From Thorsellia kenyensis (GTDB taxonomy: Bacteria; Pseudomonadota; Gammaproteobacteria; Enterobacterales; Thorselliaceae), in NCBI RefSeq assembly GCF_042432445.1, contig NZ_JBHLXE010000100.1, positions 1 through 64,000 on the forward strand: DNA of 64,000 nucleotides. Reading direction: 5' to 3'. The notes under the pieces are model-generated. The model ran no database searches. It saw only the letters and a list, made by a program, of their open reading frames with translations, and had not been told where the DNA came from. Shown in pieces: positions 55,359-64,000 of this stretch (positions within the stretch are counted from its first letter, which is position 1; each line of letters opens with the position of its first letter). Made by a program: the position numbers and the translations under genes.

Positions 55359-56345
55359 TTACATAATGTTTAAAACAGAGTGTTTACGCCGAAATTCAAG
55401 TGGTGTCAGCTTAAGATGCTTCTTAAATAACATATTAGCAGAATTAACATTCTTATATCCTAGCGTGTAAGCAATTGAGCTAAATGGAAGGTCAGTTTCA
55501 ATAAGCTGAGTACACATGGCTTGGATTTTAATCTTAAGACAGTAATTATTTAAGCTAATTGACCAAAATTTTCGAAAATATCTGTCTAACGTTTTAGGAT
55601 GAAATCCAAAATCAGCTGCAATTTTTGCTTTAGAAAGAATAACGCCTTGCTTATCATGAATAAATTGTTGTATTTTTGCAATTCTTGATTCTGTAGATAT
55701 CAGCGTGGGGTGAAAATAAACAAATATATTTGTGCAAGTACGAATATCAATAAATTCTAATTCAATATTGAGTATACCAGCAATATAGTTAACCTGATTT
55801 TTATCTATGAATTCTTGCAAAATGGAAATTAACAAATATTTCCACCCAAAGTATCCCCCAGAAGTAATAATATTTCCATCCTTGACAATAGCTTTATTTT
55901 CTTCAAGATAAATAGATGAAAATTGGTCTTTGAACATTGCATAAAAACTGGCATGAGTTGCTACCTTCGCAGGCGGGCTTAACAGTCCTCTACACAGTAA
56001 AATAACACCTGCGCATGCTGCAGTAATGAGCGCATTTTGTTCCGAGGCTCTATTAATCGCTTGAAATAAATTCGTATCAATTTGGGATAGCCATTCATGG
56101 ATATCATCAAAAGAGTTGATATGATCTGCTGTAAAAGGAGGGATCATAACTACCTGCCTTTCAGAGCAAGTGTTTACAGAGTTGCTAAGATAGTTATCTA
56201 ATTCATCATCTGCAACCAAATTCAAATTCACTTTAATTAAATCCAGTGAATTAATTATCTGAACTGATTCAAATAGCCCTTCTATTGCAGCTTTAGAAGT
56301 GCCCGTTGAATTAAGGCATATAATATTAATAATAGATTTTTTCAA
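55359..56345 (-). CDS. GlxA-type AraC-family regulator with DJ-1/PfpI-like domain
   Basis: A 328-residue protein. The N-terminal 180 residues are a class I glutamine-amidotransferase/DJ-1-like domain (LITAACAGVILLCRGLL with a nucleophile-elbow Cys, and ATHASFYAMF), and a C-terminal AraC/XylS helix-turn-helix pair follows (about 230-325, LSKAKIAADFGFHPKTLDRYF and IAYTLGYKNVNSANMLFKKH). Such regulators often sense small molecules and activate neighbouring genes. It is divergent from an isochorismatase-like hydrolase 280 bases away, the likely target. Ligand unknown. Confidence 0.88.
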   Translation of the reverse strand: MKKSIINIICLNSTGTSKAAIEGLFESVQIINSLDLIKVNLNLVADDELDNYLSNSVNTCSERQVVMIPPFTADHINSFDDIHEWLSQIDTNLFQAINRASEQNALITAACAGVILLCRGLLSPPAKVATHASFYAMFKDQFSSIYLEENKAIVKDGNIITSGGYFGWKYLLISILQEFIDKNQVNYIAGILNIELEFIDIRTCTNIFVYFHPTLISTESRIAKIQQFIHDKQGVILSKAKIAADFGFHPKTLDRYFRKFWSISLNNYCLKIKIQAMCTQLIETDLPFSSIAYTLGYKNVNSANMLFKKHLKLTPLEFRRKHSVLNIM

Positions 56346-56624
56346 TACAACTCCATTAACTTGTTATGAAAATAGCTAGATTAATTTAATTTTCATCACT
56401 TGATGAATTCCATTACACGATCCAAAAAACTACTGAAACTACAACTACAGGTACAAGTACAAGTATAACTAGCAAATTAATTGTGCGGTACGTTCAGGAT
56501 CATTAATAGAGTATTTTGTCCATTTAAGAGATAAATCTGTCTTTATAAGTTATATCTAGATGCCTGGATCAAAGTTAAAATAGGCGTATATATTTTAATT
56601 ATTATACATATACAGGAGATTATC

Positions 56625-57152
56625 GTGGAACATAATTCAGCTATTTTACTCATTGACTTTCAAAATGACTACTTACCATCTGGTGCATTTGAACTAGAAA
56701 ATACAGATGAAGTAATTAAAAATACTCTTCAAATTATTGAATATACAAAGAAAAAACAAATTCCTATTTTTCATATTCAACATATTGCAGATCCTAATTT
56801 AGGATTAGCCCCTTTTTTTAATATAGATACCCCAGGTGTAGAAATCATAAATGTGATTATGAAAGCAGCCCCAGATAGTCAAATTATCGTTAAACACTAC
56901 GCTGATAGTTTTGAACAAACGTCATTAGATGATCATTTAAAACAATTAGGAATAAGGGAACTTTATCTCGCAGGTATGATGACACAAAATTGTGTTACTC
57001 ATACCGCCCTGTCTTTAAAAGCAATAGAGTACAAAATTAACGTGATCAGCGATGCTTGCACAACTGTGAATTTTTTGCTGCATCAAATAGCCTTACATGC
57101 CTTAAGCAGTAGAGTAAATATCACTGATTCGGCAACCTTTTTAGCAAAATAG
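56625..57152 (+). CDS. Isochorismatase-family cysteine hydrolase
   Basis: A 175-residue hydrolase with the catalytic triad D11 (LLIDFQNDYL), K90 (IVKHYADSF) and C123 (GMMTQNCVTHTAL, which also holds the cis-peptide). Family members split nicotinamide, isochorismate, N-carbamoyl compounds or ureidoacrylate; the substrate cannot be told from sequence here. The start is a GTG after CAGGAGATTATC. Its divergent neighbour is a GlxA-type regulator that may control it. Confidence 0.88.
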   Translation: MEHNSAILLIDFQNDYLPSGAFELENTDEVIKNTLQIIEYTKKKQIPIFHIQHIADPNLGLAPFFNIDTPGVEIINVIMKAAPDSQIIVKHYADSFEQTSLDDHLKQLGIRELYLAGMMTQNCVTHTALSLKAIEYKINVISDACTTVNFLLHQIALHALSSRVNITDSATFLAK

Positions 57153-57305
57153 TTTAAATCTTTTAAACATCGAACTTAATTTTGTAAATGCAACAATGTA
57201 AAGCTTGCTTTTTTTTACACTTTGCATTAGATTGCTGACGCTTTATCGACTAGTAGGCGATCAAAGAAATAACATATAAATATTATTACCAATTAAGGAT
57301 TTTCA

Positions 57306-57542
57306 ATGAAAGATTTTTTGTTTTTTAATAAACTAATTACCCCATCAGTTATCACAGCAATCTATATTATTGCAAGCGTTTTAGTCATTCTTGGGGGAAT
57401 TTTTGTAATGTTTACTGGTGAGTTTTTTAAAGGCTTATTAGGTACATTAGGTGGTTTATTCATGGTAAGAATGTACTGTGAATTAATTATTGTAATGTTT
57501 AAAAATAATGAACATTTACGCAAAATTGCCAATAAAGAATAA
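57306..57542 (+). CDS. Small DUF4282 membrane protein
   Basis: A 78-residue protein with two membrane helices (about 18-36 and 40-58) and the DUF4282 pattern: FFNKLITPSVITAIYIIAS followed by RMYCELIIVMFKNNEHL. The R-x-x-C/W-E motif after the second helix is the family mark. Function is not established; the partner is unknown. AAGGATTTTCA precedes the ATG. Confidence 0.82.
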   Translation: MKDFLFFNKLITPSVITAIYIIASVLVILGGIFVMFTGEFFKGLLGTLGGLFMVRMYCELIIVMFKNNEHLRKIANKE

Positions 57543-57565
57543 GTAATTTTCTTTAGCAAAATATT

Positions 57566-57604
57566 CTATAATAACGATAACACTAATTATTATCGTTATT
57601 ATAG
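57566..57604. terminator. Perfect 15-bp inverted repeat between converging genes
   Basis: CTATAATAACGATAA (57566-57580) is fully complementary to TTATCGTTATTATAG (57590-57604) with a 9-base loop. It lies between the ends of the converging DUF4282 and thiQ genes and may end both transcripts, though no T-run is present. Confidence 0.5.
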
Positions 57605-57642
57605 AGCTTATCTTTTCATCTTCATTTAATTTTCCCTTAAGT

Positions 57643-58293
57643 TCACAGTAATTCATCAGATACTATATTCCCTTCCTTTATTTGAATAACTCTATCTGCA
57701 AAAGCTTTAATATCCTCGTCATTGTGTGTTACCATCAATGTAGTTAAGTTATTTTCACGATGTATGCTTACTAGAAGTGATAGCATCTCAAATCTTAACT
57801 CTGAATCTAAGGCACTGAACGGCTCATCTAACAATAATATTGGTTTTTTACGTAATAGTGATCTAGCTAAGGCTACTCGTTGTTGCTGCCCACCTGAAAG
57901 CTGCTCCGGTATTCTATTTAAAAGATCTACAAGTTGCATTTTTTCTGCTAACGCCAGTAATGTATTCCTTTCATCACTAGTGAGTCTAAGTGTTGGCTTT
58001 ATTCCAATGGCTATATTTTCAAATACAGATAAGTGCTCAATTAAATTGTTCGATTGAAACAGCATAGAGACTGGACGTTCACCAGGTAAGCTAAAAGTAT
58101 GGTTTGCTCCCTCTAAATAGAGAGAGCCTTCTTCCTTACTTACATTAGTGTTTAATTCAATAAACCCAGCGATAATATTTAATAGTGTACTTTTACCTGC
58201 GCCACTCGGACCTATAATAGCTACTCGCTGTTGAGGTGAAACAGTTAAATCAAACTTGCAATAAGGCATTTTTACTTGGGTGAGTTTTATCAT
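57643..58293 (-). CDS. thiQ: Thiamine ABC transporter ATP-binding protein ThiQ
   Basis: A 216-residue ABC ATPase with Walker A GPSGAGKS (28-35), Q-loop FQSNNLIEHLSV, signature LSGGQQQR (132-139) and Walker B PILLLDEPFSALD. RPVSMLFQSNNL is close to ThiQ of E. coli. ThiQ powers thiamine and thiamine-phosphate import with ThiB and ThiP, but neither lies next to it here: the upstream same-strand gene is ybjD. It is slightly shorter than E. coli ThiQ (232). The closest alternative is another small-molecule ATPase. Confidence 0.85.
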   Translation of the reverse strand: MIKLTQVKMPYCKFDLTVSPQQRVAIIGPSGAGKSTLLNIIAGFIELNTNVSKEEGSLYLEGANHTFSLPGERPVSMLFQSNNLIEHLSVFENIAIGIKPTLRLTSDERNTLLALAEKMQLVDLLNRIPEQLSGGQQQRVALARSLLRKKPILLLDEPFSALDSELRFEMLSLLVSIHRENNLTTLMVTHNDEDIKAFADRVIQIKEGNIVSDELL

Positions 58294-58352
58294 CTGATAA
58301 CTTTTTTGTTAAATTTGTTTTTTTAGCTTAAATAACTTATAGATTGTAGCAA

Positions 58353-60005
58353 TTATTCTGCTTTCCCTCTTGCCTCATTGATAATGCGGGCATAGATTCT
58401 TCGAATAATTATAGGAATTGCCTCAACGCCTCTTTGCTCTGCATCAGCAGCAATTTCAATGGCTAAATCTGGCTTAGACGTTCTATGAATGGCTTTATCT
58501 ATGATTTTTCTCATTGGTAACTTAGGAGAATCAGGCAGTGCAGCAATTTTTTTAAATACATGCATAAACCCTGCTCTAAACATAAAATGCTCTATATCTA
58601 ATGCAGGTAGTGTAGTTAATCGTCTATTTTCGTCATGATCATCAATTAAGGATTTCACTGTTTGAGCATACCTTTTTCCAGCTTCATCTCCATCCGTTAA
58701 AACATGCCAACCAATTCCTAATTGTTCTGCAAATTTTATCAACGGTTTTAATCCACATTGCGCATATTCAATTATCTTTATGCCTTCTGCTTCAAGATTA
58801 TATCCACAAATTCTCGCTAATTCAGTGAGCAACCACACCTCTGTTTCTCCTTCAACGAGAAGCCAAGCTCTTGCAAATAAGGACGTTGCTCGATTCATAC
58901 GGATGTGAAAACCAATACGCCTTAACTCATCTGCATGAAAAGAAGAACTTTTAATTTTAAATGCTTTAACTTTAGTTGATTCTCTAATTAATCGGTGAAT
59001 ATAGTGGATCGGCGTATAGGTGAGTAAATCGCCAGAGTTCGTAACAGTTAATCGTTGCAATGGAAGCTGATTAAAAAAACCCCATGCAATTGCAAGATTA
59101 ACAGGATGTAATCCTTGTTCTGGTTCTTCTATTAATAAAATTGGGCTTGCATTTTCTTTGAGCCGAATATTATTTTTAGACTCGACTAGGGTGATCATAA
59201 GACTCAGTAGCAACATGCGAACAGTACGACTACTTGAGCGAGAGATTATTGTATTAATGGCATCTAAAGACTGCCATGCCTGTTTATCTTGAGAAGCAGA
59301 ACTCACAAGTACTTTTGGAAATCGGCCGGAACCCGATAAATAGTGCTCAAGCAACTGTTGCATTGCTCTTAAGCCCTCTTTAAGCTCATGATTCGATAAT
59401 GATTGAGGTTCGCTAGCAAGCCTTTCAACTAGCGAAGTCATGGTTTTATCTAACCCACTCGTTTTACTCATTTTATCAGCAAATGAGCTGGGTGATAGTT
59501 TGTTTATAAACCTAGCATCTTTTAAGCGTAGTACAGGATGTTTTTCAATCAACTGTCTCATCAAAGTATCTACATCAATATTAACAATTTCCTCTCCATT
59601 CGCATCTAAAAAAACTCTTTTTGTGGTAACATCTTGTCCGGTAGGAATATTTAATTCTGCTTGTAAACTTAAATAAATATTGCTGTCTTCTGCCTCTTCA
59701 TCTGAGATAATAACAGACTGTAACAGCTCAATTACATCTGTATCATCAAGATCTAATTGAGTGAGATTATAAGTAAAAATAATCTGAATGTGCTTATGCC
59801 TAGCGTCTTTATCCCCAGGAGGAAAATGAAAGTCTTCCCGGCTAAATTGATATAATCTTTCACTAGGAGCAAGCAAACTAAGCGCATCTAAGAGGCTAGT
59901 TTTCCCCCAAGCATTTTCTCCTATGAGTACACTGTTACTTTTAAGACTCAACGCCAAGCGGTGAATACCTCTGAATCCAGATATATCAATGTGTTTTATA
60001 TACAT
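58353..60005 (-). CDS. ybjD: OLD-family ATPase/TOPRIM nuclease YbjD
   Basis: A 550-residue protein (E. coli YbjD 552). Walker A GENAWGKT (29-36), Walker B LLIEEPEQGLHP (290-301), and a C-terminal TOPRIM domain with E385 in VEGETEV and DGDEAGK (438-444). OLD proteins couple an ATPase to DNA cleavage; the role of YbjD is unknown. The divergent lysO start is only 30 bases from its own, matching E. coli ybjD/ybjE. Confidence 0.9.
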   Translation of the reverse strand: MYIKHIDISGFRGIHRLALSLKSNSVLIGENAWGKTSLLDALSLLAPSERLYQFSREDFHFPPGDKDARHKHIQIIFTYNLTQLDLDDTDVIELLQSVIISDEEAEDSNIYLSLQAELNIPTGQDVTTKRVFLDANGEEIVNIDVDTLMRQLIEKHPVLRLKDARFINKLSPSSFADKMSKTSGLDKTMTSLVERLASEPQSLSNHELKEGLRAMQQLLEHYLSGSGRFPKVLVSSASQDKQAWQSLDAINTIISRSSSRTVRMLLLSLMITLVESKNNIRLKENASPILLIEEPEQGLHPVNLAIAWGFFNQLPLQRLTVTNSGDLLTYTPIHYIHRLIRESTKVKAFKIKSSSFHADELRRIGFHIRMNRATSLFARAWLLVEGETEVWLLTELARICGYNLEAEGIKIIEYAQCGLKPLIKFAEQLGIGWHVLTDGDEAGKRYAQTVKSLIDDHDENRRLTTLPALDIEHFMFRAGFMHVFKKIAALPDSPKLPMRKIIDKAIHRTSKPDLAIEIAADAEQRGVEAIPIIIRRIYARIINEARGKAE

Positions 60006-60035
60006 AAGTACCTATTTGCAAAAGGGCATAAAGCC

Positions 60036-61001
60036 ATGTTAATCAATTTTACCATCATACTACTTCCCCTATTAGCCGGATATAGTATTGCATTATATAA
60101 CTCTTCTAAAGCCGCTTTTTTTCTCAAATCCATCAATGTTTCTTTAAATTATCTAGTCTATGTAATTTTGTTCTGTATGGGACTTAATTTAGCATTCTTA
60201 GACGATCTTTCTAATAATTTAAAAACAGTGCTGTCGTCTTCAGCAGTATTTTTCATTTTAATTTGTAGTGCTAACACATTCTCACTCATAATTTTCACTG
60301 TCTTTATCAAAAAACAACAGTCTAAAAACAAATTAAATCCTCAATTATTTTCTACTAAAAAATTGCCCAGCTCTAAAGGTACTCCCATCAACTGGTCTAT
60401 GCTCAAAGGTGCGTTTGAACTTTTAATATGTGTTGCGATAGGTTTAATTGCTGGACTTTTAACCCATGATACCTTATTTGAACCGTTGATGCATTATGCA
60501 TTAGATATCAGCCAGTATGCCCTCATTTTTTTGATTTTTTTAGTCGGCATTTTACTGAGACAAAGTCAATTAACACTAAAACAGATTATTTTAAATAAAA
60601 AGGGGCTTATGCTCTCTTTTATTATATTAGCGTCTTCTTTGCTTGCTGGTTACTTTAGTGGGTTATTATTAGGTATTGAATTAAAAATTAGTCTAGCCCT
60701 ATCCTCTGGCTTTGGTTGGTACTCCTTGTCAGGTATTTTAATTTCAGAGGCTTATGGGCCTTTATATGGTAGCATCGCCTTTTTCAATGACTTAGCAAGA
60801 GAAATCCTAGTTATTTTACTTATTCCAATGATTGGGCACTCTCATAAATACATCTCCTTAGGTTTAAGTGCTGCAACTTCAATGGATTTTACTTTACCCA
60901 TTTTACAAAAATATTCTGGCATAGAAATAGTCCCTGCAGCAATTGTTCAAGGATTTATTTTAAGTCTCGCAGGTATTGTCTTAATGACCCTATTTTCTTA
61001 A
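60036..61001 (+). CDS. lysO: L-lysine exporter LysO (YbjE)
   Basis: With the start at 60036 (MLINFTIILLPLLAGYSI; AAAGGG upstream) the product is 321 residues. The first membrane helix begins immediately. A longer frame back to 59961 overlaps the start of ybjD on the other strand. About 8 membrane segments, with the family marks FCMGLNLAFLDDL, FLVGILLRQSQLTLKQIILNKKG, ASGFGWYSLSGILISEAYGP and ATSMDFTLPILQKYSG. E. coli LysO exports lysine and its antimetabolite thialysine. It is divergent from ybjD as in E. coli. Confidence 0.92.
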   Translation: MLINFTIILLPLLAGYSIALYNSSKAAFFLKSINVSLNYLVYVILFCMGLNLAFLDDLSNNLKTVLSSSAVFFILICSANTFSLIIFTVFIKKQQSKNKLNPQLFSTKKLPSSKGTPINWSMLKGAFELLICVAIGLIAGLLTHDTLFEPLMHYALDISQYALIFLIFLVGILLRQSQLTLKQIILNKKGLMLSFIILASSLLAGYFSGLLLGIELKISLALSSGFGWYSLSGILISEAYGPLYGSIAFFNDLAREILVILLIPMIGHSHKYISLGLSAATSMDFTLPILQKYSGIEIVPAAIVQGFILSLAGIVLMTLFS

Positions 61002-61153
61002 CTTATTTTTTGTTCCAAAAATGACAGAGAAATATTCTACTTCTACCAACAATAACTTGATTTTATATAGTTATGATGATTTATTGATATTAATCTCATC
61101 TACTTATAATGAACAATGATAGAAAGAGAATAAGCTAAACATTAATATTCTCA

Positions 61154-62161
61154 TTACGTATTAAAAAGTAACTTAGGTTTATTATGTAATGATTGCATTT
61201 CATTAAATCCGTTTATACCTTGCAAACCTCCTGTGTGAATCATTAAAACTTTTGCTTTTTCACTTATTTCGCCTTTAAGTAACATGTCATAAATCCCATA
61301 CACCATTTTTCCTGTATAAATAGGATCTAATTTGATATTTTCTTGCTGGTAAAACGCATTAATAAAATCAATTAGAGATTCATCAGTTTTTGCATATCCA
61401 CCAAAAGTATATCCACTGACTAGACGCCAATCACACTTCAACGATTTGTTGTTGAAAATAGTCTGTTTTGAATTGTGTACATCCTGTTCAAATCTTGTTT
61501 TGAGCAAACTTAAATGCTTTTCAATCTCCTTTTTTAAAAATCCTCCTTCTAAAGCCGGAAAACCCAAAACAGTTTGATGTTTTTTAGCATGTTGAATAAT
61601 GCCAGTTATCGTCCCACCTGTTCCTACAGGGCACGCAATGATATCAAATTCATCATCAGAATCTGTAAGGATCTCAAGGCACCCTTTTAGTGCTAAAAAA
61701 TTAGTCCCACCTTCAGGTATGATATAAATTGATGATTTGTCTTTGGTGAAATTTGCAATTAATTGGCGTTGATACTCTTTTTCATTCCGTTTTTGATATT
61801 CACTTCTTGATACAAAATGTAGATGCATATTATTCAAATGTGCTTGTTTTAATGTAGGATTTAATGTATCAAGGTCTTTGCGAGCCAGTTCATCACCTCT
61901 AATGACGCCAATAGTACGAAATCCACACTCTTTAGCGCTAGCGGCAACAGCTGCGATATGATTTGAATAGGCTCCACCAAAGGTCAATAGCGTATCAAAT
62001 CCTGTTTTCTTAGCATACTCTAAATTGAATATCAATTTTCGATATTTATTTCCAGATATTGTCGCACTTATCGCATCTTCTCTCTTTATATAAAGGTTGG
62101 GAAATCTATTTAATCTAAGATTAATACTGGCCGCTAAATTAACAGAATTTAACTTAATCAT
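61154..62161 (-). CDS. D-cysteine desulfhydrase / ACC-deaminase family PLP enzyme
   Basis: A 335-residue fold-type II PLP enzyme of the ACC deaminase/D-cysteine desulfhydrase family. The PLP lysine is K39 in SGNKYRKL, and later marks are FGGAYSNHIAAVAA, IPEGGTN, and CPVGTGGTITGI. E. coli DcyD degrades D-cysteine to pyruvate, sulfide and ammonia. The exact substrate is not decidable. Its start overlaps the 3' end of recD by 8 bases, so the two are translationally linked, an unexpected pairing. Confidence 0.83.
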   Translation of the reverse strand: MIKLNSVNLAASINLRLNRFPNLYIKREDAISATISGNKYRKLIFNLEYAKKTGFDTLLTFGGAYSNHIAAVAASAKECGFRTIGVIRGDELARKDLDTLNPTLKQAHLNNMHLHFVSRSEYQKRNEKEYQRQLIANFTKDKSSIYIIPEGGTNFLALKGCLEILTDSDDEFDIIACPVGTGGTITGIIQHAKKHQTVLGFPALEGGFLKKEIEKHLSLLKTRFEQDVHNSKQTIFNNKSLKCDWRLVSGYTFGGYAKTDESLIDFINAFYQQENIKLDPIYTGKMVYGIYDMLLKGEISEKAKVLMIHTGGLQGINGFNEMQSLHNKPKLLFNT

Positions 62162-64000
62162 ACAGTTCAGTCAAAGCATTGATTTGCTCTATCAATCCAC
62201 TACTTCTCGGGGTTTGATGATTTACCGCGTGAAATATGATAGGTAATGTGCCGTATAAAGTGAGTTGTTTCGAAGCCCTAGTCACTCCCGTATATACTAA
62301 TTCTTTTGTAAGAACTGGATTAGGCTCTGATGGCATTACCAATAGAGTATGTTGAAATTCAGAACCCTGCGACTTATGTACCGTCATAGCAAACGCTGTT
62401 TCATGTTCTGGTAATCTCGAAGGGGATACTGACACGATTTTACCCTGAGGATTTTTAAAATAAACTTTAAGTAGGCCGGTTTCTTTTTCTTTTAAGGTAA
62501 TACCAATGTCACCATTAAACAGACCTAACATCTTATCATTGCGAGTAATTAAAATTGGTCTAGCAAAATAGTGAGTTTCTTTTAAGGAATCAATTAGTTC
62601 AGCTTCGTATAAAGCTACTCTGATTGCCTGATTGAGAGCCACCGTCCCATAAGGTCCATGATGAATTGCACAAAGTACCCTAAACTTGTTAAAGGCGCTT
62701 ATTACATCATTTATAGGACCACTATTTGAGTACTCAGCAATAAATTCTAAATGTTTTTTTGCCTCTTCAATGTATGCTTTAAACCCAAGTAAACAATCTT
62801 TTAACAAGCCATGATATACTTGTATTAACGTATGCTCATCTGTTGAGTTTGTATTAATATAACGCAAAGGGGCCTCAAAATGTTCAAATTGCTGCTGAGT
62901 TGTAGAGTATTGACATTCATTTTGATTAAGTAAAGTTGCAATTTCCCCAATCGCTTTGTTGTTCATAGCACGCGCTAGCTGCCCTATTTTAGAATCAGCC
63001 GGAAACCGTCGACTAAAGGTTAAAAATCCTATCATATCCGCCATATGCCGATTAAGTACATTTTGCTTATCGTAGAACAGTGCAATCGGTTCTTCTAATA
63101 CTTCACTCAAAGCAGTTGCCATCTCTTCAGAAAAATATAATCCTCCATAAGAACATAGTTCACCAAGTACTCGCCCTGGCGCAACAGAAGAAAGTTGATC
63201 TCTGTCACCTAAAAGAATCAATTTCATATTTTTAGGGATAGCCTCAATCAATTTAGCCATTAATCTTAAATCAATCATAGAAGCTTCATCAACTATGAGA
63301 ATATCACCATTTAAAGGATGATGTTTATTGTGAATAAATGCATCACCTAAATGAGAAGCCCCTAATAGGCGGTGAAGTGTTAATGCCTCTAATGCCAATT
63401 TGTCTTTTTCCTCCTCGCTCATCATAATTGAATTTCTGGCCTCTAATAGAGATTCAGTAAGACGAGCAGCAGCTTTTCCTGTTGGAGCGGCTAATAATAT
63501 ACGTAATTTTTTATCTGCATTTAATCGTATTGCGGCAAGTAAAATGGCAGCAACTGTCCTCGTTTTTCCTGTGCCTGGTCCACCTGAGATAATTGAAACA
63601 GGTTTTCTTAATGCGATCACGCTTGCAATTTTTTGTCTATCAGGTGTTTCCTTTGGATTTACAAAAATGTCTTTATTCAAAATACTTTTGACTTTTGCTA
63701 TATCAGGAGGTATTTGCGCGTTATCTTTTAAGAAAAAACTCGCCACAGTGTACTCATCTTGCCACATACGTTGAAAATAAAGTCGATTTGCAACAACAAT
63801 AATAGGAGGGATTTCTTGTAATGTCTCTTTTATGGTTAACCAATCGGCATCATTTGCATTAATGATGGCTAAGTTTTCTTGGCTCATGATTCTCAAAATA
63901 TGTTCAGTTGTAATGCCATTAATTACGGCCTGAAAATTAGAAGGAAGGAGTAGATAAAACCCGTCATCAAACAAGTCTAATAGTGATTCTTTTAGTAAAA
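62154..64000 (-). CDS. recD: Exodeoxyribonuclease V alpha subunit RecD (5' end beyond window)
   Basis: A superfamily 1 helicase with Walker A GGPGTGKT, DEAS box VDEASMIDL, and later motifs LLGDRDQLSSVAPGRVLGEL, and HKSQGSEFQHTLLVMP plus YTGVTRASKQ. This is RecD, the fast 5'-to-3' motor of RecBCD in double-strand break repair. The frame is open to the right edge with no convincing start; a TTG at 63974 puts the Walker A lysine at residue 137, against K177 in E. coli, so about 40 residues are missing and the gene continues outside. Its 3' end overlaps the PLP enzyme gene by 8 bases. Confidence 0.93.
   Translation of the reverse strand, partial: LLKESLLDLFDDGFYLLLPSNFQAVINGITTEHILRIMSQENLAIINANDADWLTIKETLQEIPPIIVVANRLYFQRMWQDEYTVASFFLKDNAQIPPDIAKVKSILNKDIFVNPKETPDRQKIASVIALRKPVSIISGGPGTGKTRTVAAILLAAIRLNADKKLRILLAAPTGKAAARLTESLLEARNSIMMSEEEKDKLALEALTLHRLLGASHLGDAFIHNKHHPLNGDILIVDEASMIDLRLMAKLIEAIPKNMKLILLGDRDQLSSVAPGRVLGELCSYGGLYFSEEMATALSEVLEEPIALFYDKQNVLNRHMADMIGFLTFSRRFPADSKIGQLARAMNNKAIGEIATLLNQNECQYSTTQQQFEHFEAPLRYINTNSTDEHTLIQVYHGLLKDCLLGFKAYIEEAKKHLEFIAEYSNSGPINDVISAFNKFRVLCAIHHGPYGTVALNQAIRVALYEAELIDSLKETHYFARPILITRNDKMLGLFNGDIGITLKEKETGLLKVYFKNPQGKIVSVSPSRLPEHETAFAMTVHKSQGSEFQHTLLVMPSEPNPVLTKELVYTGVTRASKQLTLYGTLPIIFHAVNHQTPRSSGLIEQINALTELYD

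Noticed and set aside
56440..56480. Repeated ACTACAACTACAGGTACAAG-like stretch upstream of the cysteine hydrolase
   Set aside because: Irregular low-complexity sequence with no clear unit or symmetry.
1..64000. CRISPR array, tRNA or rRNA genes
   Set aside because: No evenly spaced direct repeats and no cloverleaf or rRNA sequence were recognised by eye; a tRNAscan run would settle tRNAs.

Overview
The window is an AT-rich chromosomal segment of a gammaproteobacterium. Many gene neighbourhoods match those of Escherichia coli: msrC-proQ-prc, thrS-infC-rpmI-rplT-pheS-pheT-ihfA, rpsF-priB-rpsR-rplI, can divergent from yadG-yadH, ybjD divergent from lysO, and sdhCDAB-sucABCD. The low GC content and mixed gene order suggest a host-adapted or gut lineage near Enterobacterales, Pasteurellales or Orbales. 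Orbaceae is my best guess, but that is inference and no 16S gene is present.

Layout. 1-0.8 kb: the N-terminus of an IS30-type transposase cut by the window edge, then a GNAT acetyltransferase. 1.3-5.2 kb: prc, proQ, msrC and yebY. 5.2-12.5 kb: the translation operon from thrS to ihfA, with an anticodon-like thrS operator and an AUU start codon for infC. 13-16.6 kb: mfd. 16.8-20.8 kb: a siderophore-type iron ABC transporter behind a Fur-box-like site. 21-24.5 kb: ompW, umuDC with a clear LexA box, and tpx. 24.6-28.8 kb: pabB, fklB and the rpsF operon. 29.3-32.3 kb: a more accessory stretch with an O-acetylhomoserine sulfhydrylase, a decayed ORF and an Fe(II)/2-oxoglutarate oxygenase. 32.6-38 kb: apaH, yadHG, can, rseC and a MipA-family porin. 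38-43 kb: sixA, mlaA, a MATE pump and ppx. 43.5-55.2 kb: gltA divergent from sdhCDAB-sucABCD, most of the oxidative TCA branch. 55.3-64 kb: a GlxA-type regulator divergent from a cysteine hydrolase, a DUF4282 protein, a lone thiQ, ybjD/lysO, a D-cysteine desulfhydrase-like gene and recD (cut by the right edge).

The most interesting item is not protein-coding. Between the MATE pump and ppx (about 41127-41356, + strand) lies a roughly 230-nt segment with about ten GGA triplets. At least five sit in the loops of short perfect hairpins, and the segment ends in a strong intrinsic terminator. That is the architecture of CsrB/CsrC/RsmZ RNAs, which sequester the regulator CsrA/RsmA.

Other regulatory signals are readable: a thrS leader hairpin with a 7-nt anticodon-like loop holding CGT at -34 to -32; a CRP-type site before sdhC at class II spacing; intrinsic-terminator hairpins inside the sdh-suc cluster; and a carbonic anhydrase with an added His/Cys-rich N-terminus. 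Several gene starts are revised from ribosome-binding sites (yebY, rpmI, infC, ompW, rpsR, the oxygenase, can, mipA, lysO).
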